A stretch of DNA of 9,813 bases from Anaerolineae bacterium (GCA_020851855.1 JADZBY010000231.1:1-9813), one strand, 5' to 3'. Numbered from the stretch's first letter, positions 1-7,007 are shown. A program made the numbers and translations. The notes: generated by a model from the sequence alone, not told the origin.

Positions 1-182
1 AAGCGGTCCGACATGGTCGTACACTCCAGTGGTAACTCAGGAACTCACCTTGACGTACCGTAGTCCGACACCCGCGCGTACGATCCGCCGATGGACTTGG
101 TGGTATCGCGAAGCAAAGGCGCGCGATGAGGGGTGAGAACAGGTGAATTCCCGCGCCTCAAACCTATCAAGGTGGGCGGTGC
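1..182. other. Unassigned sequence left of the fdhA remnant
   Basis: No gene is recognised here. The minus-strand reading frame of the formate dehydrogenase remnant runs on through this stretch to a TGA at 45-47, but the residues past about position 183 no longer resemble the family, so this is read-through of a lost native stop. A minus-strand ATG at 12-14 with a GGAG about nine bases upstream could begin the next gene leftward. Only fourteen bases of it would lie in the window, too few to support a call. Confidence 0.4.
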
Positions 183-868
183 TATCTTATGCACTCTCAC
201 CGCCCCCACCTTATAATCGGGCGTCTTGGTCAGTGGGTCGACGTAGCTGCTGATCAGTACATCGCCGAGCGCCTCGACGAAGTGGAAGGTCATGAAGATC
301 AGGTCTGGGCGCGGACGGTCGCAGACGCGCGCTCGTGCTTCGACACCGCCCCGCCGCGAGGTCACTCGTATCCAATCGCCGTCAAGGATGTCCAGCCGGG
401 CGGCATCCTCTGGTTCATCTCCACCCGCTCTTCCGGGGCCAGGATTTGAGACCATTGACGCAGCGGGTCATGCTGCCCGTATCCCAGTGTTGCAGAATGT
501 GGCCGGTAGTCAGGACAAAGGGATAGTGGTCGTCGATTATCTCGGCGGGCGGCTGGAAATGGGCCGGGGTGAAGCGGCCCAGCCCGTGTAGGAACTTCAC
601 CGTGTGCAGGATCGGCGTTCCTGGGTGATCGCGTGTCGGGCAAGGGCACTGCAAACCATCGCCTTCCAGCCGGTCACAGTGAATACCGCCGTATATTGGC
701 GATACCGCCGCCACTTCTTCCATGATCGCCGCCGGGTCGGGGTAGCCCCACCCGGACCTGCCCCTCCTGCGGGCCAGCGCACACACAATCTACCAGGCGC
801 CAGTAGACGCCAACACGCGCTTCACGACGACAATCCCTTCTTCCTTCGGGATTACGACAAGTGCGTGC
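183..868 (-). pseudogene. fdhA: Formate dehydrogenase alpha subunit, decayed C-terminal remnant
   Basis: This is the last third (roughly 230 residues) of a molybdopterin/tungstopterin formate dehydrogenase catalytic subunit, broken into several frames. The segment 446-786 carries family landmarks: CALARR, then PIYGGI, CPCPTRDHPGTPILHT, a PPAE motif and VLTTGHILQHWDTGSMTR (family: TTGRILYHYHTGTMTR). A second frame (about 413-446) reads LAPEERVEMN. A third (183-412) reads PEDAARLDILDGDW, SRRG, FHFVEA, DPLTKTPDYKVGAVRV, which matches the end of the dinucleotide-binding domain. The frames join if one base was lost in the A-run at 445-447 and one in the C-run at 412-413. A TAG at 790-792 interrupts the frame just before IVCALARR. 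Upstream to about 868 only weak matches in shifting frames remain, and the first two thirds, with the iron-sulfur and catalytic parts, are missing. Conserved positions are also altered (R to H, H to D). Its position just downstream of fhs suggests it was once part of the same operon. Identity is secure; the outer limits are approximate. Confidence 0.88.
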
Positions 869-1000
869 TACGCTAGCGCTGTGTCCAGGTTTGCGCGAAA
901 GACGCCCAGTACGCCTACGCGCACACACTTGATGGCCGAGGCCATGGGACCGCCCTCACGACCTGCTCCGGCATTCCGCTGTTCCTCTCTGCCGCGCAAA

Positions 1001-2701
1001 TCAGAATAGGCCCACGACATTGCCGTATTCGTCGATGTCCACTTTTTCGCCTGCCGGATGTTCCGCGAGGCCTGGCATGGTGCGCATCTCGCCGCAGATC
1101 GGATAGATGAAGCCGGCCCCGACGCTCGCGCGCACCTCCCGTACGGGCATCGTGAAGCCCTTCGGCGCGCCCTTGAGGCTCGGATCGTGGCTCAAGCTCA
1201 GGTGCGTCTTCGCCATACAGATTGGCAATTTCCCGAAGCCATTGGCCTCATAGTCTTTGATCTGCTTGTCGGCGAGCGGCTCATACGTTACGCCAGCCGC
1301 GCCATAGATCTGAGTGGCAATCGTCTCGATCTTGGCTTTGATTGGCTGATCCAGGTCATACAAGAAGCGGAACCCGTTCGCCTGCTCGGCTGCTTCGACA
1401 ACCATTTCCGCCAGTTCTGCCGCCCCCACGCCGCCCAGGGCAAAGTGGCGGGCCACAGCCGCACCTAACGCGCCGGCCTGGACGGCAATACGCTTGATCA
1501 ACTCAATCTCCTCCGGATGATCGCCTTCGAAGACGTTGATGGCGACGACGGGCGTTACCCCGTGCAGCTTGACATTCTCGATATGTTTGATCATGTTCGC
1601 TGCGCCCAGTTCGATGTCCTCCATATTGCAGTCGAGCAGCTCTTTGGGTAGTGGTTTTCCCGCGACTACTCTGTACTTGCCACTGTGAGCCTTGAGCGCG
1701 CGCGATGTGACGACGAGCACAGCTGCATCCGGCTTCAGACCACTGTAACGACACTTGATGTTGAAAAACTTCTCGGCCCCAATGTCTGCGCCGAAACCAG
1801 ACTCCGTCAGCAGATAATCGCCGCACTTGATGCCAATCATATCGGCAAGGATGCTGCTATTGCCGTGAGCGATATTGGCGAACGGCCCGGCATGAACGAG
1901 CGCGGGTGTGTTCTCTAACGTTTGGAGCAAGTTGGGGCGCAGGGCATCTTTCATCAGCACGGCCATAGCGCCCGCAGCGCCAATCATTTCGGCGGTGACT
2001 GGTTTTCTGTCGTTGGTCATCCCGACCACGATCCGCCCAAAACGTTCGCGCATGTCTTTCAGGGACGTGGTCAGCGCCAGAATGGCCATGACCTCACTCG
2101 CTACGGCAATGTCAAAGCCCGTTTCACGCAGCACTCCACCTTCAACCTTGCCGCCGAGTCCAACGATGATCTGGCGCAGGGCACGGTCATTTACATCGAC
2201 CACGCGCTTCCAGGTGATGCTGTCGACATCAATGTTCAGCGGATTACCACGCATCAGTCTGTTATCAACCATTGCTGCCAAGAGATTGTTCGCTGCGCTC
2301 ACGGCGTGAATATCACCCGTAAGGTGAAGGTTGAACGTCTCCATGGGGACAATCTGCGAATAGCCCCCACCGGCTGCGCCGCCCTTGATGCCAAATGTAG
2401 GCCCCTGGGACGGTTGGCGCATCGCAATGATTCCTCGTTTGCCGATGTATTGCATCGCCTGTCCCAGGCCGACCAGAGTTGTCGACTTACCTTCGCCCAA
2501 CGGCGTCGGGGTAATGGCCGTTACGTCGATGTACTTGGCGTCGGGCCGGTCCTTGATCTTGTCCAGCACTTCCAGGCGGAACTTGGCGACGTAAGGGCTG
2601 CCATAGATATCCATATCGCCGGGTTCTAGGCCCATCTGATCAGCGATTTCGTGTACGTGTTTGAGGCGTGCACCTTGTGCGATAGCGAGGTCTGATAGCA
2701 T
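1001..2701 (-). CDS. fhs: Formate-tetrahydrofolate ligase (10-formyl-THF synthetase)
   Basis: Cytoplasmic enzyme that joins formate to tetrahydrofolate at the cost of ATP to give 10-formyl-THF, the entry step of the methyl branch. The 566-residue product matches the usual length of about 556-560. Visible landmarks are the phosphate-binding stretch TPTPLGEGKSTT (residues 64-75), the family signature GIKGGAAGGGY (104-114) followed by PMETFNLHLTGDIHAV, the stretch SGFGADIGAEKFFNIKCR (301-318), and a variant of the second signature, VVTSRALKAHSGKY (330-343), where many homologues have VATVRALKxHGG. The ATG at 2701 was chosen over an in-frame ATG at 2818 because the N-terminus MLSDLAIAQ begins where the family does and a Shine-Dalgarno-like AGGTAGG precedes it. 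The longer start would lie deep inside the preceding gene. It follows the dehydrogenase-like gene by 7 bases, so translational coupling is likely. No key residue appears lost. Confidence 0.97.
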   Translation of the reverse strand: MLSDLAIAQGARLKHVHEIADQMGLEPGDMDIYGSPYVAKFRLEVLDKIKDRPDAKYIDVTAITPTPLGEGKSTTLVGLGQAMQYIGKRGIIAMRQPSQGPTFGIKGGAAGGGYSQIVPMETFNLHLTGDIHAVSAANNLLAAMVDNRLMRGNPLNIDVDSITWKRVVDVNDRALRQIIVGLGGKVEGGVLRETGFDIAVASEVMAILALTTSLKDMRERFGRIVVGMTNDRKPVTAEMIGAAGAMAVLMKDALRPNLLQTLENTPALVHAGPFANIAHGNSSILADMIGIKCGDYLLTESGFGADIGAEKFFNIKCRYSGLKPDAAVLVVTSRALKAHSGKYRVVAGKPLPKELLDCNMEDIELGAANMIKHIENVKLHGVTPVVAINVFEGDHPEEIELIKRIAVQAGALGAAVARHFALGGVGAAELAEMVVEAAEQANGFRFLYDLDQPIKAKIETIATQIYGAAGVTYEPLADKQIKDYEANGFGKLPICMAKTHLSLSHDPSLKGAPKGFTMPVREVRASVGAGFIYPICGEMRTMPGLAEHPAGEKVDIDEYGNVVGLF

Positions 2702-2707
2702 GGTTAA

Positions 2708-2714
2708 CCTACCT
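2708..2714 (-). promoter_or_regulatory. fhs ribosome binding site overlapping the upstream stop codon
   Basis: On the minus strand AGGTAGG lies six bases before the fhs ATG and contains the TAG stop (2709-2711) of the preceding dehydrogenase-like gene. Ribosomes ending that gene would sit on this site, which suggests coupled translation. The match to AGGAGG is imperfect. It supports the start at 2701. Confidence 0.6.
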
Positions 2715-3830
2715 GTGGTGAGGCGACCTGCCCGGCAGGCCGGGCCAAGAAGATAAGGGTTGGGCCATGACCAGCTCACTGCCCCGCATGGCGACGCCGC
2801 GCCGCAACGCGGTGTCACCCTCTATTGCGGCGTTACTTCCGCTTTCCGCGACGCGCTGAATGTACGGCCAGGCAGCATTCACGAACGCACGCGTTGCAGT
2901 GCGTCCGACCACGCCGGGGACATTCGGCACGCAATAATGAATGACGTCGTCAACCACAAACGTGGGCTGGTCATGCTGGGTTGGCCGACCGGTGGCAACG
3001 CAGCCCCCCTGGTCGATGTCCATGTCGATGATCAGTGAACCGGGGCGCATGGATTGCACCATGGAGCGACTGATCAGTTGTGGAGTTCGCTGCCCTGGAA
3101 CCTGTACTGCCCCTATCAAGACATCAGCAAATGTGCACACCTTCGCCAGGTTGACATCGTGCGACATCATGGTCGTGACCTTGCCGCCAAAGCGCTCCTG
3201 GGCAGCGCGAAGTCTCTGCACATCACAATCGATGAGGATGACGCGCGCGCTCAGGCCCACAAACACTTCTGCCGCGTGCATACCAACGACGCCTGCACCG
3301 ATGATGACCACCTCCGCAGGCGGCACGCCAGCAACGCCGCCTAATAAGATGCCTTTGCCCCCCTTGTCATTTCTAAGGAAGTGCGTGGCGATCTGAGCAG
3401 TCATGCGGCCCCCGATCTGGCTGAGCGGATAAAGAACGGGCAACATGCCATCGCTCTCTTCAATAAGCTCAAACGCTATTGCCGTGATGCCTCTTTCCTG
3501 CATCGCGTTGATGCTTTCGACGGGCGCGCTCGCCAACAGCATGAACGCCATGATCGTCTGCTCGCCGGGCATCCAAGATACTTCTTCTTCAGTGGGGCGT
3601 TGGATCTTCACGATCAGATTGGCGCGGCGGAAGACCTCATCCTTGCCATAGGTGATCCACGCCCCGGCCTTCACATACTCCGCGTTGTCAAAGCCACTCC
3701 CGACGCCGGCGTTCGTTTCGACGTAGCAGCGATGCCCCTGCGCCGTCAAGAGCGCGATCGCAGACGGAGTCAGCCCGACTCGGTACTCAAAAGGTTTATG
3801 CTCCTTGGGCACACCGATAACGAGTGGCAT
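2709..3830 (-). CDS. Alanine dehydrogenase/PNT-family protein with altered active site
   Basis: A 373-residue, full-length member of the alanine dehydrogenase / transhydrogenase alpha family, presumably cytosolic. The N-terminal domain begins IGVPKEHKPFEYRVGLTP and keeps the pyruvate-binding arginine (R17). The Rossmann domain follows GGKGILLGGVAGVPPAEV, has the NAD loop GAGVVG (178-183) and an acidic residue after the next strand (ILIDCD, D201), and the family motif IDQGGC (272-277) with its aspartate. Aligned by eye to the Mycobacterium tuberculosis enzyme, the substrate-binding lysine (LLKVKEP) is glutamine here (IVKIQRP, Q77), and the catalytic histidine (FTFLHLAA) is leucine (MAFMLLAS, L98). 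Ordinary alanine dehydrogenase activity is therefore doubtful. It starts at the ATG at 3830, seven bases after AGGAGG, lies 39 bases after the second cooC gene and 7 bases before fhs. Its place in a C1 operon suggests a role in one-carbon redox or amino-acid metabolism, but this is unproven. Family certain, function open. Confidence 0.85.
   Translation of the reverse strand: MPLVIGVPKEHKPFEYRVGLTPSAIALLTAQGHRCYVETNAGVGSGFDNAEYVKAGAWITYGKDEVFRRANLIVKIQRPTEEEVSWMPGEQTIMAFMLLASAPVESINAMQERGITAIAFELIEESDGMLPVLYPLSQIGGRMTAQIATHFLRNDKGGKGILLGGVAGVPPAEVVIIGAGVVGMHAAEVFVGLSARVILIDCDVQRLRAAQERFGGKVTTMMSHDVNLAKVCTFADVLIGAVQVPGQRTPQLISRSMVQSMRPGSLIIDMDIDQGGCVATGRPTQHDQPTFVVDDVIHYCVPNVPGVVGRTATRAFVNAAWPYIQRVAESGSNAAIEGDTALRRGVAMRGSELVMAQPLSSWPGLPGRSPHHR
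2730..2745. repeat. GC-rich inverted repeat at the end of the dehydrogenase-like gene
   Basis: GCCCGG and CCGGGC form a perfect six-base stem around a four-base loop, inside the last 40 bases of the dehydrogenase-like gene and about 30 bases before the fhs start. An alternative pairing (CCTGCC/GGCAGG, 2727-2739) overlaps it. No T-run follows in either direction, so it does not look like an intrinsic terminator. It may mark a transcript processing or stability point, or be a chance palindrome in GC-rich DNA. Confidence 0.45.
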
Positions 3831-3837
3831 TGGGCAC

Positions 3838-3843
3838 CCTCCT
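3838..3843 (-). promoter_or_regulatory. Strong ribosome binding site of the dehydrogenase-like gene
   Basis: A perfect AGGAGG on the minus strand, seven bases before the ATG at 3830. It fixes this start and suggests efficient translation. Confidence 0.8.
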
Positions 3844-3869
3844 GTCGGCGGTTGGTCTTGCCCTCCGCA

Positions 3870-4658
3870 CTACATCACTTCTTGCAGCATCGCTGCGACG
3901 GCCATGTAAGCCGGTGCGCTGTCGTCCACTGCGATGAGTGGCCGCCCGCTGGTTTCAAACTCGGTGAGCGCCTCACACCGGGGTACAACGCCCAACAGTG
4001 GGACGTCCATCGCGTTGATTCGCGCCTGGAGTAGCGTAGGGATCGCCTCTGCAGCCAGATTGTTGAGGATCAGGTAGGCGCGCTCAATGTGGATGTCGAG
4101 TTCGTGCCGGAAGGTGGCGATCCGCTCGGCGGCAACCAGGCCCCGCTGAGTCGGGTCACTTACAACCAGCAATATCTGTACATCGCGCGTGGTCCGGCGG
4201 CTGAGGTGCTCCATCCCCGCCTCATTGTCGATGACCACGTATCGATAGTGCTTGCTTATGCCGTCTACGACGTCCCGTAGATGATGGTTGACAGCGCAGT
4301 AGCAGCCCGGTCCCTCCGACCGCCCCATTGCAATCAGGTCGTAGCGGGCGCCTTCTGCCAACGCGGAGCGCACCTGAAAATCGAGGTGCTCGCGTTTGGT
4401 GATGCCGCCCGCCAACGTGCCCATCGCCGCCCCGCCCTGCGCCAGCGTCTGCTTGACCTGGGCGAGCATGTCTTCTCGGATGTCGCCGACGGTCCAGTCC
4501 AATTCAAGGCCGAGGACCATGTTCAGATTGCTGCTTGGATCGGCATCGATGGCCAGGATGGGGCCAGTCTGCGTCTGGGCGAGGTACTTGATCACCATGG
4601 CCGCAATCGTGGTCTTGCCCACGCCGCCTTTGCCCGCCAGGGCAATGGTTGTGGTCAT
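3870..4658 (-). CDS. cooC: CooC/AcsF-type nickel-insertion ATPase (second copy)
   Basis: A 262-residue MinD/SIMIBI-class ATPase of the CooC family, which uses ATP to help load nickel into carbon monoxide dehydrogenase or acetyl-CoA synthase. It shows the deviant Walker A GKGGVGKTT (residues 9-17) with the signature lysine K10, switch I AIDADPSSNL, the CooC Cys-x-Cys motif GPGCYCAVN (C119, C121), which in CooC forms the metal site at the dimer interface, and switch II VVIDNEAGMEHLSRRT. The ATG at 4658 is chosen because MTTTIALAGKGG matches the family N-terminus; a longer in-frame start at 4709 adds only a low-complexity arginine/glycine-rich stretch. The start overlaps the stop of the first copy as ATGA. 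Neighbours acsE and acsV make CODH/ACS the likely client. Its sequence differs widely from the adjacent copy, so the two are not a recent duplication. Whether it should be called AcsF or CooC cannot be settled by eye. Confidence 0.88.
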   Translation of the reverse strand: MTTTIALAGKGGVGKTTIAAMVIKYLAQTQTGPILAIDADPSSNLNMVLGLELDWTVGDIREDMLAQVKQTLAQGGAAMGTLAGGITKREHLDFQVRSALAEGARYDLIAMGRSEGPGCYCAVNHHLRDVVDGISKHYRYVVIDNEAGMEHLSRRTTRDVQILLVVSDPTQRGLVAAERIATFRHELDIHIERAYLILNNLAAEAIPTLLQARINAMDVPLLGVVPRCEALTEFETSGRPLIAVDDSAPAYMAVAAMLQEVM

Positions 4659-5437
4659 GCACCTGCCCCCTTCTCCATGAGCGCCACGGCGATGCGTTCG
4701 GCAGCGCACCTGAGCGCCGGGGCGTGGTCATAGACGGCGACGCCCAAACGATCGGCGTCCTGCACGGCCATATCCGCACGCAAAATGCCCAGCAGTGGGA
4801 GTCCTGGCGACTCAGCCTCTACAAACTCGGCCTCGTCGTCGTTCCGGACCTTGTTAGCCACTAGCCAGAGCCGGGTCAGGCCGATGTCCGCCGCCAGCCG
4901 CCGTATCTGGTCCGCAGTGCCCAGGCTGCGCCGCGTCGGCTCTGCCACGATGATCAGCGCATCGACAAAATCCACCGTCGCCCGGCCCAGGTGCTCTACG
5001 CCGGCGTACATGTCCAGGATCAGCACATCATCCTTACGAAACAGCAGATGGGTGAACAACGTCTTGAGCATGGCGCTCTCCGGGCAGATGCAGCCGGAGC
5101 CACCCAGCTCGACTGCGCCCATCTCCAGCAGGCGAACACCACGGTGCTGGACGCTGAAGCGCTCCGGAAGGTCATCTACGCGCGGATTCAACGTGAAAAA
5201 GCCGCCCACCTGGCCGGGTTTCGCGCCCGTCCGCTCTTCGATCAGCTCGCCCATCTCGGCAATTGGGTGGAGACGATGGCGCAGGTCTGCGGGGAAGCCC
5301 AGCGCGCCGGCCAGGCAGGGCGAAGGATCGGCGTCGACAGCCAGCACGTCCCGCCCGGCGTCGGCGTAAACCTGCGCCAGCAGCGCCGCTAGCGTCGTCT
5401 TGCCCACCCCACCCTTGCCGCTGATTGCTAGCTTCAT
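4655..5437 (-). CDS. cooC: CooC/AcsF-type nickel-insertion ATPase (first copy)
   Basis: A 260-residue CooC-family ATPase, presumed to mature the nickel sites of CODH/ACS. It starts MKLAISGKGGVGKTT (signature lysine K8, P-loop lysine K13), has switch I VLAVDADPS, the Cys-x-Cys metal motif GSGCICPES (C116, C118), switch II ILDMYAGVEHLGRAT, and a nucleotide-base region LWLVANKVRND. Length and motif positions agree closely with characterised CooC (Carboxydothermus cysteines at 112 and 114). The ATG at 5437 is preceded by GAGGGCAGG and lies 19 bases after the metF stop. Its 3' end overlaps the next cooC start by four bases (ATGA), so the two are probably translated in a coupled way and may serve different nickel clusters or act as a pair. 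This copy looks the closer of the two to classical CooC. Confidence 0.9.
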   Translation of the reverse strand: MKLAISGKGGVGKTTLAALLAQVYADAGRDVLAVDADPSPCLAGALGFPADLRHRLHPIAEMGELIEERTGAKPGQVGGFFTLNPRVDDLPERFSVQHRGVRLLEMGAVELGGSGCICPESAMLKTLFTHLLFRKDDVLILDMYAGVEHLGRATVDFVDALIIVAEPTRRSLGTADQIRRLAADIGLTRLWLVANKVRNDDEAEFVEAESPGLPLLGILRADMAVQDADRLGVAVYDHAPALRCAAERIAVALMEKGAGA

Positions 5438-5456
5438 CGCCTGCCCTCTTGCTCGC

Positions 5457-6944
5457 TTACTGCCTGACGGGTTCGGGCTTTGCCGCTTTTGCCGGTGCGA
5501 CGAAATCCGGCGGCAGTAACCCGGCGTCCGCCACGATGCGCGGCACGATCTCTTCCCAACCGACGGCCATGATATGGAAGCCGTGGATGCCCTGCAGAGC
5601 GCGGATTTTCTCGATCAGCTCCAGCGTGATCGTTACGCCCTCTTCCTCGATGCCGTCGCCTGCCGCTTCCAGCCGCTTCAACAGGCGCTCCGGGAGAGAG
5701 ACGCCGGGCACTTCGTCGTGCATGTAGTGCGCCATTTTCACCGATCGGAGTGGGGTAACGCCGACCAGGATATACACCTTGTCCAGGATATTGCGTCTGG
5801 CGAGTGCGTTCAGCCAGACTTCCAGCCCGTCGGCGTCGTAGACCAGATTCGTTTGGAAGAACTGCGCGCCGGCATTGACTTTTTTGTGCTCTCGGATGGC
5901 CTGAAAATGTGGCTTTGAGGCAAAGGGAGAAGCTGCCGCGCCGAGGAAGTACATTGGCGGATTCTTAATCTCACGCCCGTCGAGGTAACGCCCCTCGTCG
6001 CGCATCCGGCGCAGTATCCAGAGCATCTGGATCGAGTCGATGTCGATGATGTCCAGACGGCCCATCGGCGGCGGTCCCATGCGACCGCTGTCGCCGGACA
6101 AGCACAGGACGTTGCGGATGCCGAGCGCACTGGCGCCGATCACTTCGGATTGCAGGCCCGTGCGCGTCCGATCGCGCGCTGCGATCTGCATCACCGGCTC
6201 TGCGCCATGCTGGATCGCCATCTCGCTGCACGCCAGGCTGGACATACGCGCTGTAGCTGATGGATTGTCGGTGAAGTTGATGGCCGCAACGTAGGGCTGG
6301 ACCAGCTCCACGTTTCGGCACAGCTTCCCGGTAGCCGTGCTCATCGGCGGCGCGACTTCCGCCGTCACGACGAACTCGCCGGCGCGCAGGCGGCGTTCCA
6401 GGTTCGAGAGCGGCTCGGTGTACGCGGGCGCATGGTAGTCCGAATCACCCTGCCACCAGCTCGGCTGGCGGATCGGGTGGAAGACGGAGTCCCAGTTCTG
6501 CGCACGCACCCGCACATCGCGTGAGAGCAAGCTCCCGAAAAACTTGCGCGCGCCTACGCTGCGTAACTGGCTGAATACATCGCCCCATGTCTCCGTGCCG
6601 ACGCGATCCCAGTCCAGAGGCGGGAGCACTTCGAGAAGCTTCTCTTCGCGGCCCATGCTGAAAGCGCGTTCGTAGATCCGGTACCAGATGCAGGGCCGCG
6701 TTTGATCCACGTAGCATCGTTCTTCGGTAGAGCCGCCGCACGGGCCGTTGCGCGCTCCCTTGGGGCACTCCATCGGGCAGATGAAGGCGGTTTCCTGCAA
6801 CAGGCAGTTTCCGCACATGCGGCAACCCCACAAGGGGCCTTTGACCAGTCGTTCAGCGGCGACGAGCCATCGGTGGCCCAAAGGGATACGTTTGAACGGG
6901 AAGTATACTGGCTGCCAGCGCCGGCCAGGAGTGAAAATCGGCAT
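5457..6944 (-). CDS. metF: Methylenetetrahydrofolate reductase, MetV-MetF fusion
   Basis: Reduces 5,10-methylene-THF to 5-methyl-THF, using FAD in the MetF barrel. The 495-residue protein has two parts. Residues about 1-95 carry a cysteine-rich motif like the end of acetogen MetV (methylene-THF reductase C-terminal family): CRMCGNC, ICPMECPKG, NGPCGGS, then VDQTRPCIWYRIYERA, with cysteines 41, 44, 47, 56, 60, 69, 77 and 85 as likely metal ligands. After a linker of about 90 residues comes the MetF barrel (about 180-480): VVTAEVAPP with the catalytic glutamate (E196), INFTDNPSA, GIRNVLCLSGD (D285) and FFQTNLVYD. The ATG at 6944 is preferred to GTG at 6950 because AGGAGG lies seven bases upstream of it and only one base from the GTG. 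Acetogens often encode metV separately, together with electron-carrier partners such as RnfC2 or Hdr; none is in this window, so the electron donor is unknown. It sits 63 bases after acsE. Confidence 0.94.
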   Translation of the reverse strand: MPIFTPGRRWQPVYFPFKRIPLGHRWLVAAERLVKGPLWGCRMCGNCLLQETAFICPMECPKGARNGPCGGSTEERCYVDQTRPCIWYRIYERAFSMGREEKLLEVLPPLDWDRVGTETWGDVFSQLRSVGARKFFGSLLSRDVRVRAQNWDSVFHPIRQPSWWQGDSDYHAPAYTEPLSNLERRLRAGEFVVTAEVAPPMSTATGKLCRNVELVQPYVAAINFTDNPSATARMSSLACSEMAIQHGAEPVMQIAARDRTRTGLQSEVIGASALGIRNVLCLSGDSGRMGPPPMGRLDIIDIDSIQMLWILRRMRDEGRYLDGREIKNPPMYFLGAAASPFASKPHFQAIREHKKVNAGAQFFQTNLVYDADGLEVWLNALARRNILDKVYILVGVTPLRSVKMAHYMHDEVPGVSLPERLLKRLEAAGDGIEEEGVTITLELIEKIRALQGIHGFHIMAVGWEEIVPRIVADAGLLPPDFVAPAKAAKPEPVRQ

Positions 6945-6951
6945 CAACACT

Positions 6952-6957
6952 CCTCCT
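6952..6957 (-). promoter_or_regulatory. Ribosome binding site deciding the metF start
   Basis: AGGAGG on the minus strand, seven bases before the ATG at 6944. The in-frame GTG at 6950 would be far too close, so the protein begins at the ATG. Confidence 0.85.
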
Positions 6958-6959
6958 TT

Positions 6960-6973
6960 GGCGAAGGTTCGCC
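6960..6973 (-). promoter_or_regulatory. Small hairpin just upstream of the metF ribosome binding site
   Basis: In the minus-strand transcript GGCGA and UCGCC pair around the loop ACCU (fully palindromic arms GGCGAA/TTCGCC), ending two bases before AAGGAGG. It lies in the 63-base acsE-metF spacer, the longest gap among the intact genes. It could protect or define an mRNA end, or modulate metF translation. It has no U-run and so is unlikely to be a terminator. Confidence 0.5.
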
Positions 6974-7007
6974 TCTAGTGACCGCAATTCGCTGTCGTGC
7001 GCCGACG

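Noticed and set aside
1..14. Possible start of another minus-strand gene (ATG at 12-14)
   Set aside because: Only four codons lie in the window, so neither coding potential nor family can be judged.
189..876. Plus-strand frames over the formate dehydrogenase remnant
   Set aside because: The minus strand carries unmistakable FdhA sequence; the plus-strand frames overlap one another and have no recognisable content.
869..1000. fhs-fdhA junction examined for a terminator, insertion sequence or small gene
   Set aside because: No clear hairpin with a T-run, terminal repeats or translated motif was found. It may hold further unrecognisably decayed fdhA sequence.
1922..2629. Plus-strand open frame of 235 codons
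   Set aside because: It lies entirely antisense to fhs, and its translation shows no family motif; GC-rich coding DNA commonly opens the opposite strand.
2702..2818. Longer fhs start at 2818
   Set aside because: It would add 39 residues lying inside the preceding gene, without family similarity; the ATG at 2701 has a suitable ribosome binding site.
3381..4034. Plus-strand open frame of 217 codons
   Set aside because: It is antisense across the dehydrogenase-like gene and the end of the second cooC, both supported by clear motifs; composition resembles a shadow frame.
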